Shown here piece by piece: positions 1 through 8,275 of a DNA stretch of 18,510 nt. Below the pieces are notes generated by a model. The model did no database searches. It saw only the letters and a program-made list of their open reading frames with translations, and was not told the DNA's origin. How positions within the stretch are numbered: the first letter of the stretch is position 1; each line of letters opens with the position of its first letter. This DNA comes from JANFXS01 sp022791155 (GTDB taxonomy: Bacteria > Bacillota > Clostridia > Lachnospirales > Anaerotignaceae): NCBI GenBank assembly GCA_949743895.1, contig CATJUX010000113.1:1-18510 (forward strand), written 5' to 3'. Both the position numbers and the translations under genes were made by a program.

Positions 1-1
1 A

Positions 2-928
2 TTTGCATGCAGTGGGAAGCTTAAACTTCCAGAATATCTTTTTTTATATCTTCTTTTTCTAATGGGTTGTGATGTTCTTTACATTAGTCGTGAAAAAGAC
101 TTTTTTGTGGAAAGTGACGATTTGCTTAATGTTTCAATTTTGTTTGAAGAAAAGAAAGCGCCGGCTGTTCCCCAAAAAAATGCGACAAAAAGCAGTGTTA
201 AAAAAGAATGTGCAAACCAAAATTTGGAAAGCGAAAAGAAAGTTACAATTTCGATGGAAAAAGTGAAAAAGCCTCCAAAATCGTGCTCAAATTCCGAAAA
301 TAAATCTGAAAATATGTCTTCCGTTCAAAAAGGAAAAAATTTTGAAAGTGAAACAAAAACCCCATTAAGCTTTGAAAGTTTGGCAAAATTTGCCTCTTCA
401 GTTGTTATGTTGAAAGTTTTTGACAGCAACAAGCAATGCATAAAGACAGGATCTGGAGTCATTATAAATGAAAAAGGATACATATTGACAAATTTTCATG
501 TTGTAAACGGTGGTGCATATTATGGGATAATGCTTGAGGAAGAAACAGACATTTATTATACAAATGAATTGATTAAATATAGCCAGTATTTTGATTTGGC
601 AATATTAAAAATGGAGAAAAAAAGGAAGCCCATACCTCTCTTCAACAAAGGCGGTTTGGCGAGGGGACAAAAGGTTGTTGCAATAGGCAGTCCGCTGGGG
701 CTTTTTAATTCTGTGTCAGACGGCATTATTTCTGGTTTTAGAAAAATAGAAGATGTTTCAATGATACAGTTCACGGCGCCTGTGTCACATGGAAGCAGCG
801 GAGGTGCACTTCTTGATTTGCAAGGAAAGCTTGTTGGGCTCATAACAGCAGGATTTGATGATGGCCAAAATTTGAACTTAGCTGTTGACTATGAAACTAT
901 ATATCAATTTGCACATGGATTTTTATAA
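2..928 (+). CDS. Trypsin-like (S1C/HtrA-type) serine protease, C-terminal part; 5' end outside window
   Basis: The reading frame is open from base 2 with no stop, and no ATG, GTG or TTG before an ATG at 62. The gene therefore almost certainly starts upstream, and the ATG at 62 is internal. Counting from that Met, residues 100-288 form a chymotrypsin-fold protease of the HtrA/Deg subfamily: His146 in TNFHVV, Asp178 in FDLAIL, Ser246 in GSSGGAL, plus the IGSPLG segment. All three catalytic residues are present. No PDZ domain follows; the protein ends 42 residues after the serine. Residues 30-98 are a Lys/Ser/Glu-rich linker, probably disordered. The segment before it, with LFLMGCDVLYIS, resembles the end of a YceG-type domain (tellurite/Ter module). 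A lipoprotein signal ending in LMGC is a weaker alternative. The protease call is firm; the substrate and cellular location are unknown. Confidence 0.85.
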   Translation, partial: FACSGKLKLPEYLFLYLLFLMGCDVLYISREKDFFVESDDLLNVSILFEEKKAPAVPQKNATKSSVKKECANQNLESEKKVTISMEKVKKPPKSCSNSENKSENMSSVQKGKNFESETKTPLSFESLAKFASSVVMLKVFDSNKQCIKTGSGVIINEKGYILTNFHVVNGGAYYGIMLEEETDIYYTNELIKYSQYFDLAILKMEKKRKPIPLFNKGGLARGQKVVAIGSPLGLFNSVSDGIISGFRKIEDVSMIQFTAPVSHGSSGGALLDLQGKLVGLITAGFDDGQNLNLAVDYETIYQFAHGFL

Positions 929-1006
929 TAATTTTTGATTTGGGTTGGCAGCAAAATATTACATTTTGAACTTGAACTATTGATTTAATGCTGAAAATAT
1001 ATTATA

Positions 1007-1049
1007 AAAACACAGCATGTGTCTTATATGCACACACATGCTGTGTTTT
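1007..1049. terminator. Two-way rho-independent terminator
   Basis: A perfect 16-bp stem (AAAACACAGCATGTGT at 1007-1022 paired with 1034-1049) encloses an 11-nt loop. The plus strand ends in TTTT and the minus strand runs on as TTTTTATAAT, so it can end both the protease gene (79 nt downstream of its stop) and spoIVA (95 nt downstream of its stop). Confidence 0.85.
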
Positions 1050-1144
1050 GCCGAAAGTGTTTTATATGACAAATATGTCATTAGATGTATGTTTCACGTT
1101 TGGTCTGTTTTCTGAAAATTTTTATTAAATTTTACACAAAAACG

Positions 1145-2623
1145 TTAAAGAAGTATGCAGATCAAACCGCCGCTTCCTTCGTTGATTATTTTTTCCAATG
1201 TTTCCTGAAGTTTGAACTGGGCGTCTTCAGGCATGCGATATAACTTGTTGTTCATGCCATCAGCAACCAAAGATTCAAGGCTTCGGCCAAACAGATTGAG
1301 TTCCCAGATTTTTTGCGGATCATCGGCATAATCTTTTTTGAGAGCAGCCATATAGTCTTGTGTCTGTTCTTCCGTTCCTATTATTGGGTTAACTTCGGCT
1401 TCAATATCGGCTTTAATAACATGTATACTGCGGCCTTTAGCGCGAAGGCGTATTCCATAGCGTGAGCCTTGTTTATACATTTCGGGTTCTTCCAATGTGA
1501 CATCAGAAAATGTCGGCATGACAATTCCATATCCTTTGTGTTTTGCATCGGCCAAAGCCGTTCCCATTTTGCCATATTCATCTTTTATTTGGGAAAGCTC
1601 TTTTATAACTGATATAAGCTGATAGTCATTTTCAAGCGGCATGCCAAGAGTTTCACTTAATACGTTGTAAAACAGTCCTTCATCAAAAACAATTTCAACA
1701 GAAGCGCTTCCATCTCCAAGATTGATGTTGTCAACAAATGATTTTCTGATATATGGATTTTCCTTAAACACTTCAATTTGATTCTTTACATCACCAACTT
1801 TGCTGACATTTTTCATAATATCCTTCAATGATGTTATAAGTGCTTTTTTTATGTAATGGCCAAAATCAAGAGTGTCTATCCACTGTGGCATGTTAAAGCT
1901 TATTTCTTTGACAGGGAATCTAAGCAGTATGCTTCCCAATATATCAATTATGTCATCTTCTTTGAGTTGGGCACAGTTTACAGGAATGACGGTTTCACCA
2001 TAGTCCTCTTCCATTTTTTCTTTGATGGCAAGAGTGTCAGCAGAAAAAGGATGTGTTGAATTGAGAAGTATGACGAACGGTTTGTTGAGAGTTTTTAGTT
2101 CGCTTATAACTCTTTCTTCAGCTTCCTTATAGTTTTCAGCCGGAATGTCGGTTATGCTGCCGTCAGTTGTGACAACGATTCCTATTGTTGAATGCTCTTT
2201 GATGACCTTTTCTGTGCCTGTTTCAGCAGCTTTCTCAAAGGGCATAGGTTCTGAACTCCATGGAGTTGTAACCATTCGTGGCATGTCTCCCTCCATGTGT
2301 CCTTCGGCGCCTTTGACAAGATAGCCAACGCAGTCTATCATTCTCACATTGAGGTTGATGTTGTCACCCATGGTGATTTTTACGGGTTCATTTGGTATGA
2401 ATTTTGGCTCTGTTGTCATTATTGTTTTTCCGGCTGCGCTTTGTGGAAGTTCATCACGTGTTCTTTCGCGTGTATAGTCATCATCGATATTTTTCAAAAC
2501 AAGCATATCCATAAACCTTTTTATAAATGTTGACTTGCCTGTTCTGACAGCTCCAATAACACCTATATAGATATTCCCGCCTGTTCTTTCGGCTATGTCC
2601 TTATATATATCGTACTGTTCCAT
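1145..2623 (-). CDS. spoIVA: Stage IV sporulation protein A, spore coat morphogenetic ATPase
   Basis: SpoIVA is made in the mother cell, hydrolyses ATP and polymerises around the forespore to form the base on which the coat (and cortex) are built. At 492 residues it matches the length of the Bacillus subtilis protein. The N-terminal P-loop GAVRTGKS covers residues 24-31 with Lys30, and the Walker B aspartate is Asp97 in MIDCVG. A TTEP stretch near residue 70 fits the sensor-threonine region of the family. The C-terminus, GGLICILL, is the conserved end needed for coat assembly. The ATG is preceded by GGAGGAGGAA. A sigma-E promoter lies just upstream, and the gene is monocistronic between hairpins at 1007-1049 and 2724-2753. 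The assignment is very secure and indicates a spore-former. Confidence 0.97.
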   Translation of the reverse strand: MEQYDIYKDIAERTGGNIYIGVIGAVRTGKSTFIKRFMDMLVLKNIDDDYTRERTRDELPQSAAGKTIMTTEPKFIPNEPVKITMGDNINLNVRMIDCVGYLVKGAEGHMEGDMPRMVTTPWSSEPMPFEKAAETGTEKVIKEHSTIGIVVTTDGSITDIPAENYKEAEERVISELKTLNKPFVILLNSTHPFSADTLAIKEKMEEDYGETVIPVNCAQLKEDDIIDILGSILLRFPVKEISFNMPQWIDTLDFGHYIKKALITSLKDIMKNVSKVGDVKNQIEVFKENPYIRKSFVDNINLGDGSASVEIVFDEGLFYNVLSETLGMPLENDYQLISVIKELSQIKDEYGKMGTALADAKHKGYGIVMPTFSDVTLEEPEMYKQGSRYGIRLRAKGRSIHVIKADIEAEVNPIIGTEEQTQDYMAALKKDYADDPQKIWELNLFGRSLESLVADGMNNKLYRMPEDAQFKLQETLEKIINEGSGGLICILL

Positions 2624-2672
2624 TGAAATTCCTCCTCCATATCATATGTTCCTGAGTGTATTAATACAATTA

Positions 2673-2701
2673 AATATATGAGAGGAATTTTGTTAATATT
2701 C
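2673..2701 (-). promoter_or_regulatory. Sigma-E promoter of spoIVA
   Basis: On the minus strand GAATATT (-35) is followed after exactly 14 nt by CATATATT (-10). This matches the sigma-E consensus (kmATATT, 14 nt, CATACAnT) apart from T for C within the -10 element. Transcription would start about 40 nt upstream of the spoIVA ATG. Sigma-E control of spoIVA is established in Bacillus; its use here is inferred from the match and position. Confidence 0.8.
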
Positions 2702-2723
2702 TTTTTTGAACTGAATAAGTGAA

Positions 2724-2753
2724 GCCCCTTTGTGAAAGGAAACACATAGGGGC
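2724..2753 (-). terminator. Terminator-like hairpin after the DEAD-box helicase
   Basis: GCCCCT at 2724-2729 pairs with AGGGGC at 2748-2753, and after one T-T mismatch four more pairs form around an 8-nt loop. It lies 17 nt past the helicase stop codon. The tail on the minus strand is only moderately T-rich (TTCACTTATTC), so termination may be partial. On the plus strand the tail is ATATTTT. Confidence 0.55.
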
Positions 2754-2769
2754 ATATTTTCAACACAGT

Positions 2770-4413
2770 TTAATGTTTTTGATATTTGTTGAAAGATTTA
2801 CGTTTTATTTTTGGTTTTTTGGCACGTTCTATGCTGATTTTTTTGCCTTTTATTTTGCTGTTGTTCATGCTTTCAATGATTTCTTTTGCATATTCATAGG
2901 GAACATCAACATATGTGAAATCGTCATAAACATCCACAGAACCTATGAGTTTTCCAGGAACACCTGTTTCGCCTGCAAATGCGCCAACAATGTCTTTTGC
3001 TCTGATTTTGCTGCTTTTTCCAGCATTTACAAACAGACGCACCATTTCGTTTGATGCTGAATGTTTGCTTGCAAATGAGTTTTTGGCATTAAGGTCATCT
3101 TCGGCCTCACTGTAATCACTTATAGTTTCTCCAAGTTGAAGTTTGAGAAGGGCAGCGGCTATGTCCATGGTTGAAACATCATCATTAAGCATGTTTTCAA
3201 CTATGTTTATATATTTGTTGAGCGAGCCTTCTTCTATAACAGAGTTAACTTTTTCTATGAAAAGGTTTGTTTTTGTTTTTTCGATGTCAGAAAGGGTTGG
3301 AAGTTTTTGCTGTATAATTTTTGTTTTGGCATAGCGCATAATGTCTCTTAATTTGTATATTTCTTTTCCACAGCAAAAAGTGAACGCTTTTCCGCTTTTT
3401 CCGGCGCGGCCAGTTCGCCCTATGCGGTGAACATAATATTCTTCATCTTGTGGAATGTCATAGTTAAAAACAATGTCTATGTTGTCAACGTCAATTCCAC
3501 GCGCCGCAACGTCAGTTGCCACAAGTATTTCAATGTTTCCGTTCCTAAATTTTTGCATAACTCTGTCACGTTGCTGCTGCTTTAAGTCGCCATGAAGCCC
3601 GTCAGCAAAATATCCACGCCCAAGAAGCTGTTCAACGACATCGTCAACACGCTTTTTTGTGTTGCAGAAAACAACGGCAAGTTTGGGAGAATATACATCA
3701 ATGAGGCGGCAAAGAGCTTCAAGCTTATATTTTTCTTTTATATCAAAATATATTTGCTCAATTTGCGGAACTGTTAACTCTTTGCGTGTGATTTTGACAA
3801 ACTCGGGTTCGTTTAGATATTTTTTTGAAAGCTCCAATATTTCGGGCGACATTGTGGCTGAGAACATAACAGTTTGTCTTTCTGAAGGAACTTTGCTCAA
3901 TATCTCCTCTATATCGTCACGAAAGCCCATGTCAAGCATTTCATCAGCTTCATCAAGAACGGCATAGTTTACATTTTCCATTTTCAATGTGTGACGGCGC
4001 ATGTGATCCATCACACGCCCTGGAGTGCCAATCACAACTTGAACTCCTTTTTTAAGAGCCATGATTTGCCTGTCAATAGGCTGTCCCCCATATATTGGAA
4101 GAACCATTATGTTGCTTCTGAATTTTAGAAGTTTTCTGAATTCTTCGCTGACTTGTATTGTCAGTTCTCTTGTTGGGCAAAGTATTATGGCCTGAAGGCT
4201 TCGGCTTTTGGGGTTGATTTTTTCAAGACATGGTATGGCAAAAGAGGCTGTTTTTCCTGTGCCAGTTTGGGATTGACCAAGGCAATCGTGTCCACTCATA
4301 ATGACGGGAATGGCCTGACTTTGAATTGGAGTTGCCTCCTCAAACCCCATTTCCAAAACGGCTTTTAGTGTTCCTGAAGATAAATTCATATCTTCAAATT
4401 TCATAGTTTCCAT
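2770..4413 (-). CDS. DEAD-box ATP-dependent RNA helicase with DbpA-type RNA-binding domain
   Basis: This 547-residue protein unwinds structured RNA using ATP, probably in ribosome assembly or mRNA decay and cold adaptation. The two RecA-like lobes carry every core motif: Q motif near residues 25-31 (ATPIQSQ), motif I SQTGTGKT at 48-55, PTREL at 80-84, TPGR at 130-133, DEAD at 154-157, SAT at 185-187, ARGIDV near 304-309 and HRIGRTGR at 329-336. Residues about 455-535 match the DbpA RNA-binding domain, an RRM-like fold that in E. coli DbpA docks on 23S rRNA. A basic tail (KKPKIKRK) ends the protein. The names deaD, cshA or dbpA are all used for this architecture in Clostridia, so I give none. 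The ribosome binding site is AGGAAGGAAA, 7 nt before the ATG. The gene stands alone, divergent from pheST. Confidence 0.95.
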   Translation of the reverse strand: METMKFEDMNLSSGTLKAVLEMGFEEATPIQSQAIPVIMSGHDCLGQSQTGTGKTASFAIPCLEKINPKSRSLQAIILCPTRELTIQVSEEFRKLLKFRSNIMVLPIYGGQPIDRQIMALKKGVQVVIGTPGRVMDHMRRHTLKMENVNYAVLDEADEMLDMGFRDDIEEILSKVPSERQTVMFSATMSPEILELSKKYLNEPEFVKITRKELTVPQIEQIYFDIKEKYKLEALCRLIDVYSPKLAVVFCNTKKRVDDVVEQLLGRGYFADGLHGDLKQQQRDRVMQKFRNGNIEILVATDVAARGIDVDNIDIVFNYDIPQDEEYYVHRIGRTGRAGKSGKAFTFCCGKEIYKLRDIMRYAKTKIIQQKLPTLSDIEKTKTNLFIEKVNSVIEEGSLNKYINIVENMLNDDVSTMDIAAALLKLQLGETISDYSEAEDDLNAKNSFASKHSASNEMVRLFVNAGKSSKIRAKDIVGAFAGETGVPGKLIGSVDVYDDFTYVDVPYEYAKEIIESMNNSKIKGKKISIERAKKPKIKRKSFNKYQKH

Positions 4414-4461
4414 AGTATATTTCCTTCCTAAATGGCTTGTTTACAAAATGTGTTACGCGTT

Positions 4462-4490
4462 AGTATATCAGTATTATAGACAAATTGCAA
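4462..4490 (-). promoter_or_regulatory. Probable sigma-A promoter of the DEAD-box helicase gene
   Basis: On the minus strand TTGCAA (-35, 4485-4490) is followed after 17 nt by TATACT (-10, 4462-4467). The predicted leader is about 42 nt. A TATAAT sits 12 nt further upstream (4473-4478) and could be an alternative -10, but it lacks a good -35 at the right distance. Confidence 0.55.
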
Positions 4491-4511
4491 TGATTATTTT
4501 TGTTAAAAGTG

Positions 4512-4539
4512 TTGACAATTATGAGTTTTATGGTAATAT
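4512..4539 (+). promoter_or_regulatory. Sigma-A promoter of the T-box-pheST unit
   Basis: A perfect TTGACA (4512-4517) is followed after 16 nt by TAATAT (4534-4539). Transcription would start near 4546, directly before the T-box stem I, which fits the length of known T-box leaders. Confidence 0.8.
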
Positions 4540-4545
4540 AAATAG

Positions 4546-4806
4546 AAAGCTGTGAAGGCGTAAAGTAGACACTGAGTTTTCCACAAGAGAGAAAATGTTT
4601 TGGCTGAGAGCATTTTTTGGAAAGCATTTGTTGAAGTTCCCGCTGGAGCCTGTTTCCTGAACATATTTTCATAAGTAGGGAAGCACGCTGGCGCACGTTA
4701 AGCGCAAATGCTTGATGGAGCATAAAAAGAGCCCGCTTGCGGGAATATGGGTGGTACCGCGGAATTAATATCTCCGTCCCTGTTTTTGGGAGGGAGTTTT
4801 TTTATA
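4546..4806 (+). promoter_or_regulatory. T-box riboswitch, tRNA-Phe specific (UUC specifier)
   Basis: This leader senses uncharged tRNA-Phe and permits readthrough into pheST. Hallmarks in order: the stem I S-turn AGTA (4564-4567), the distal-loop elements AGAGAG (4586-4591) and GGCTGAGAG (4602-4610), the 3' side GAAG followed by specifier TTC (4637-4639), a small CCCGC/GCGGG stem III (around 4730-4743), and the T-box core GGGTGGTACCGCG (4749-4761). TGGT of the core would pair with a tRNA ending ACCA. GACA (4568-4571) pairs with TGTT just above the specifier loop, placing AGTA opposite GAA as in known T-boxes. A terminator follows at 4772-4804. The specifier, a Phe codon, agrees with the downstream genes. 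Confidence 0.95.
4772..4804 (+). terminator. T-box attenuator terminator before pheS
   Basis: CTCCGTCCC (4772-4780) pairs with GGGAGGGAG (4788-4796) with one mismatch, around a U-rich 7-nt loop, and is followed by TTTTTTTAT. It competes with the antiterminator formed by the T-box core when uncharged tRNA is bound. Confidence 0.9.
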
Positions 4807-4832
4807 TAAAAAATTGAAGGGAGCATTTTGAA

Positions 4833-5852
4833 ATGAAAAAGCAACTGCATGAAATTCATGATTCAGCTTTAAAAATGTTGTCAAGCGCTGAAGGGATAAA
4901 AGAGCTTGATGAAATCAAAGTCAAACTTTTGGGAAAGAAGGGCGAACTGACAGCCATTCTTAAAGGCATGAAAGATCTTTCAAATGAAGAAAGGCCAATC
5001 ATTGGACAGATTGCTAACGAAATTAGAAATGATATAGAAGCCAAAATTGATGAAGCCAAAACACGGCTTGCAGAGCTTGAAATGAGCCATCGTCTTGAAA
5101 GCGAAAGCATTGATGTCACAATGCCGGGAAAAAGTGTGGAGCTTGGCCACAAACATCCAATGACAACCGTCATTGATGAGATAATAAGCATATTTATAGG
5201 AATGGGGTATTCTGTTGCAGAGGGCCCAGAGGTTGAGAAAGATTATTATAACTTTGAAGCGCTCAACATACCCAAAAATCACCCTGCACGTGATGAACAG
5301 GACACATTTTATATCAGTGATGACATTGTTTTAAGAACACAGACATCTCCTGTTCAAGTTAGAACAATGGAAAATGGCAAGCTCCCTATAAGAGTTGTTT
5401 GTCCGGGCAAGGTTTATCGTTCTGACAACGTTGATGCCACACATTCTCCTATATTTCATCAGCTGGAAGGGCTTGTGGTTGATGAGGGAATCACAATGGG
5501 CGATTTGAAAGGGGCTTTGGCCGTTTTTGCAAAAGAATTGTTTGGAAATGATGTGAAGGTTAGGTTTAGGCCGCACCATTTTCCTTTCACTGAACCAAGT
5601 GCCGAAATGGATGTGACGTGCTTTGCTTGCGGCGGCAAGGGGTGCCGTGTTTGCAAAGGCGAGGGATATATTGAGCTTTTGGGCTGTGGAATGGTTCATC
5701 CAAAAGTTCTCAAAATGAGCGGAATTGATCCTGACAGATACAGTGGATTCGCTTTTGGAATGGGCCTTGAGCGTGTGGCAATGCAGCGTTATGGCATAAC
5801 AGATTTGCGTCTTTTGTTTGAAAATGACGTTAAGTTTTTAAAACAGTTCTAA
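4833..5852 (+). CDS. pheS: Phenylalanine--tRNA ligase, alpha subunit
   Basis: PheS is the catalytic subunit of the alpha2-beta2 enzyme that charges tRNA-Phe with phenylalanine in the cytoplasm. The 339 residues are of normal length. Residues 1-95 form the helical coiled-coil arm that contacts tRNA. The class II catalytic core follows: HPARDEQDTFYI at about 150-161, motif 2 around GKVYRSD (192-198), the Phe-pocket FTEPSAE (252-258), and motif 3 with GMGLERVAM (309-317). A CxxC-x4-CxxC cluster (Cys263, 266, 271, 274) is common in bacterial PheS. The start is supported by AAGGGAG upstream of the ATG. Expression is controlled by the T-box leader, and pheT begins 17 nt after the stop. Confidence 0.98.
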   Translation: MKKQLHEIHDSALKMLSSAEGIKELDEIKVKLLGKKGELTAILKGMKDLSNEERPIIGQIANEIRNDIEAKIDEAKTRLAELEMSHRLESESIDVTMPGKSVELGHKHPMTTVIDEIISIFIGMGYSVAEGPEVEKDYYNFEALNIPKNHPARDEQDTFYISDDIVLRTQTSPVQVRTMENGKLPIRVVCPGKVYRSDNVDATHSPIFHQLEGLVVDEGITMGDLKGALAVFAKELFGNDVKVRFRPHHFPFTEPSAEMDVTCFACGGKGCRVCKGEGYIELLGCGMVHPKVLKMSGIDPDRYSGFAFGMGLERVAMQRYGITDLRLLFENDVKFLKQF

Positions 5853-5869
5853 AAGGGAGGAAAATGTAA

Positions 5870-8272
5870 ATGGATATTTCAATGTCATGGATAAGAGATT
5901 ATGTTGATATAGAAACAGGGATCAAAGAGTTTGTGGAGGACATCACTCTCACAGGTTCAAAAGTTGAAGGATACAGAGAGATTGCTGGCGAAATTGCTGG
6001 TGTTGTTGTTGGAAAGATCGTTTCAATTGAAAAGCACCCAAATGCAGACAAGCTTGTTGTGACTAAAGTTGATGTGGGAAATGGCAAACAACTTCAGATT
6101 GTGACAGGGGCCACAAATGTTTATGAAGGAGCATATGTCCCTGTTGCTTTAGACGGTTCGCATTTGGCCAATGATGTTAAAATCAAAAAAGGCAAGCTAA
6201 GAGGTGTGGAAAGTGAAGGAATGCTCTGTTCTGTTGAGGAACTTGGGTGCGACAGACATGATTTTCCAGAGGCTCCCGAAAATGGAATATATATTTTCCC
6301 TGACACACCTGAAGTTGGAACAGATGCTAAAAAAGCCATGGATTTGGAAGACACTGCTGTTGAATTTGAAATCACTTCCAACAGACCAGACTGCTTCAGC
6401 ATGGTTGGCATTGCACGCGAAGCGGCGGCAACATATAAAAAGGAATTCCGTTTCCCCGAAATAAATGTGAAAGAGGAAGCGGAAGGAGACATAAATTCCA
6501 TGGTTTCTGTGGAAATATTGAATTCTGAGCTTTGTCCGAGATATGTTGCAAGAATTGTTAAAAATGTTAAAATTGGCCCATCACCGCGCTGGATGAGAAA
6601 AAGACTTCGTTCTGTTGGAATAAGGCCAATAAATAACATTGTTGATATAACAAACTATGTTATGGCCGAGTTGGGACAGCCTTTGCATGCATTTAGCATT
6701 GACACGATTGACGAACACAGGATAATTGTGAGAAATGCAAAAGAGGGTGAAAAATTCAAAACTCTTGATGGCGTCGAGAGACAGCTTGATCCTTCGATGC
6801 TTGTCATTTCAGATCCAAACAAAGCTGTGGCAATTGCCGGAGTCATGGGCGGTGAAAACTCAATGATCACAGGTGACACAGACACGGTTTTGTTTGAATC
6901 AGCCAATTTCAATGGCCCAAGTGTGAGAATCACGGCAAAAAAAGTTGGTTTGAGAACTGATGCCTCCAGCAAGTATGAAAAGGGGATAGATCCCAACCTC
7001 AACAGAATTGCAGCAGACAGGGCTGTTCAGCTTGTGGAGCTTTTGGGTTGCGGCGAAGTTGTGAAAGGCGCTGTGGATTGCTATCCCAACAAGAGAGAGA
7101 CATGGAAATTGTCATATGATCCAATTTGGATCAATAAACTTTTGGGAACAGATATTTCTGAAGATGAAATGATTGACATATTCAACAGAATTGAAATTGA
7201 TGTTGACAAAGAAAACAAAACTGTCACAATTCCAACATTCCGCCCAGATCTTGAAGCTCAAGCCGATTTGGCGGAAGAAGTTGCGCGGCTTTATGGCTAT
7301 GACAAAATACAGCCAACATTGGCAGCCGGAACACCAACCGTTGGAAGAAAGACATATAATCAAGTCATTGAAGATATAATCAAAAATGCTATGGTGAAAA
7401 ATGGCTTATATGAAGCTATGAACTTCACGTTTGAAAGCCCAAAAGTTTATGACAAGCTGTGCATAGTCAATGATTCAAATTTGAGGAAAGCTGTTAAAAT
7501 ATCAAATCCATTGGGCGAGGATTTCTCGGTTATGAGAACAACAACGCTTAATGGCATGTTGAACTCACTTTCGACCAATTACAACAGAAGAAACATGTCA
7601 GCAGCTTTGTTTGAGGTTGGAAAGGTGTATATTCCAAAAGCCATTCCATTGAATGAATTGCCAGAAGAACCAAAGAAGCTTACAATAGGCATGTATGGAG
7701 ATGAATTCGATTTTTATCGGCTAAAAGGAATTGCAGAGGATCTTTTTGAGACTGTTGGAATGGCAGAAAAAGTTGAATTTGTTCCTGAAAAAAATATCAC
7801 ATGGATGCATCCGGGAAGAACGGCAAATGTTGCGATAAATGGCACCTCTTTTGGATATATTGGAGAACTTCATCCAACAGTTGCCAAAAACTATTCAATT
7901 GGCACAAGGGTTTATGTGGCCGTTATAGATGTTGAAACTATATTCAAGGAAAGTGTTATGGTGAAAGCATACAGCGAGCTTCCGAAGTTCCCAGCTGTAA
8001 CGAGGGACATTTCTATGGTTGTTAAAAAGAATGTTTTTGTCAAAGACATTGAAAATATAATTAATAAGAGTGGCGGAAAGCTTTTGGAAAACATAACACT
8101 TTTTGATGTATATACAGGAGGACAAATTGAAAAGGGGCTTAAATCTGTTTCATATTCTCTAACTTTCAGAGATAGAGACAGAACCCTTGTTGATGATGAA
8201 GTTAATGACATAATGGATAAAATATTGAATTCGCTTAACAATGAACTTGATGCAGCATTAAGAGACAGATAA
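5870..8272 (+). CDS. pheT: Phenylalanine--tRNA ligase, beta subunit
   Basis: PheT is the large subunit of phenylalanyl-tRNA synthetase, which carries tRNA-binding and editing functions. The 800 residues contain the usual modules in order: an EMAP-type tRNA-binding domain at about 44-148 (HPNADKL, GMLCSVEELG), the B3/B4 editing domain at about 212-385 (PLHAFSID, GVMGGENS, RTDASSKYEKG), the B5 domain at about 408-477 (PTFRPDLEAQADLAEE), the catalytic-like core, and the C-terminal anticodon-binding FDX-ACB domain at about 706-799 (FPAVTRDISMVV). The ATG at 5870 has GGGAGG 9 nt upstream. An ATG-TAA pair sits directly before it in the same frame. The gene is co-transcribed with pheS and ends at a strong hairpin 3 nt after the stop. 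Confidence 0.98.
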   Translation: MDISMSWIRDYVDIETGIKEFVEDITLTGSKVEGYREIAGEIAGVVVGKIVSIEKHPNADKLVVTKVDVGNGKQLQIVTGATNVYEGAYVPVALDGSHLANDVKIKKGKLRGVESEGMLCSVEELGCDRHDFPEAPENGIYIFPDTPEVGTDAKKAMDLEDTAVEFEITSNRPDCFSMVGIAREAAATYKKEFRFPEINVKEEAEGDINSMVSVEILNSELCPRYVARIVKNVKIGPSPRWMRKRLRSVGIRPINNIVDITNYVMAELGQPLHAFSIDTIDEHRIIVRNAKEGEKFKTLDGVERQLDPSMLVISDPNKAVAIAGVMGGENSMITGDTDTVLFESANFNGPSVRITAKKVGLRTDASSKYEKGIDPNLNRIAADRAVQLVELLGCGEVVKGAVDCYPNKRETWKLSYDPIWINKLLGTDISEDEMIDIFNRIEIDVDKENKTVTIPTFRPDLEAQADLAEEVARLYGYDKIQPTLAAGTPTVGRKTYNQVIEDIIKNAMVKNGLYEAMNFTFESPKVYDKLCIVNDSNLRKAVKISNPLGEDFSVMRTTTLNGMLNSLSTNYNRRNMSAALFEVGKVYIPKAIPLNELPEEPKKLTIGMYGDEFDFYRLKGIAEDLFETVGMAEKVEFVPEKNITWMHPGRTANVAINGTSFGYIGELHPTVAKNYSIGTRVYVAVIDVETIFKESVMVKAYSELPKFPAVTRDISMVVKKNVFVKDIENIINKSGGKLLENITLFDVYTGGQIEKGLKSVSYSLTFRDRDRTLVDDEVNDIMDKILNSLNNELDAALRDR

Positions 8273-8275
8273 AAC

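Noticed and set aside
62..64. ATG at 62 as the true start of the trypsin-like protease
   Set aside because: The frame is open to base 2, no ribosome binding site precedes the ATG (the upstream bases are T-rich), and it falls inside a hydrophobic segment that continues upstream.
2724..2753. Strong two-way terminator between spoIVA and the helicase
   Set aside because: The genes are co-directional, so only the minus strand matters, and the tail there is not a clear T-run; it was kept only as a moderate terminator-like hairpin.
4460..4723. Minus-strand open frame of 87 codons
   Set aside because: It lies almost entirely over the T-box leader of pheS, whose conserved RNA elements explain the sequence, and it has no family resemblance.
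5331..5699. Minus-strand open frame of 122 codons inside pheS
   Set aside because: It is a shadow of the conserved class II synthetase core, with no recognisable domain.
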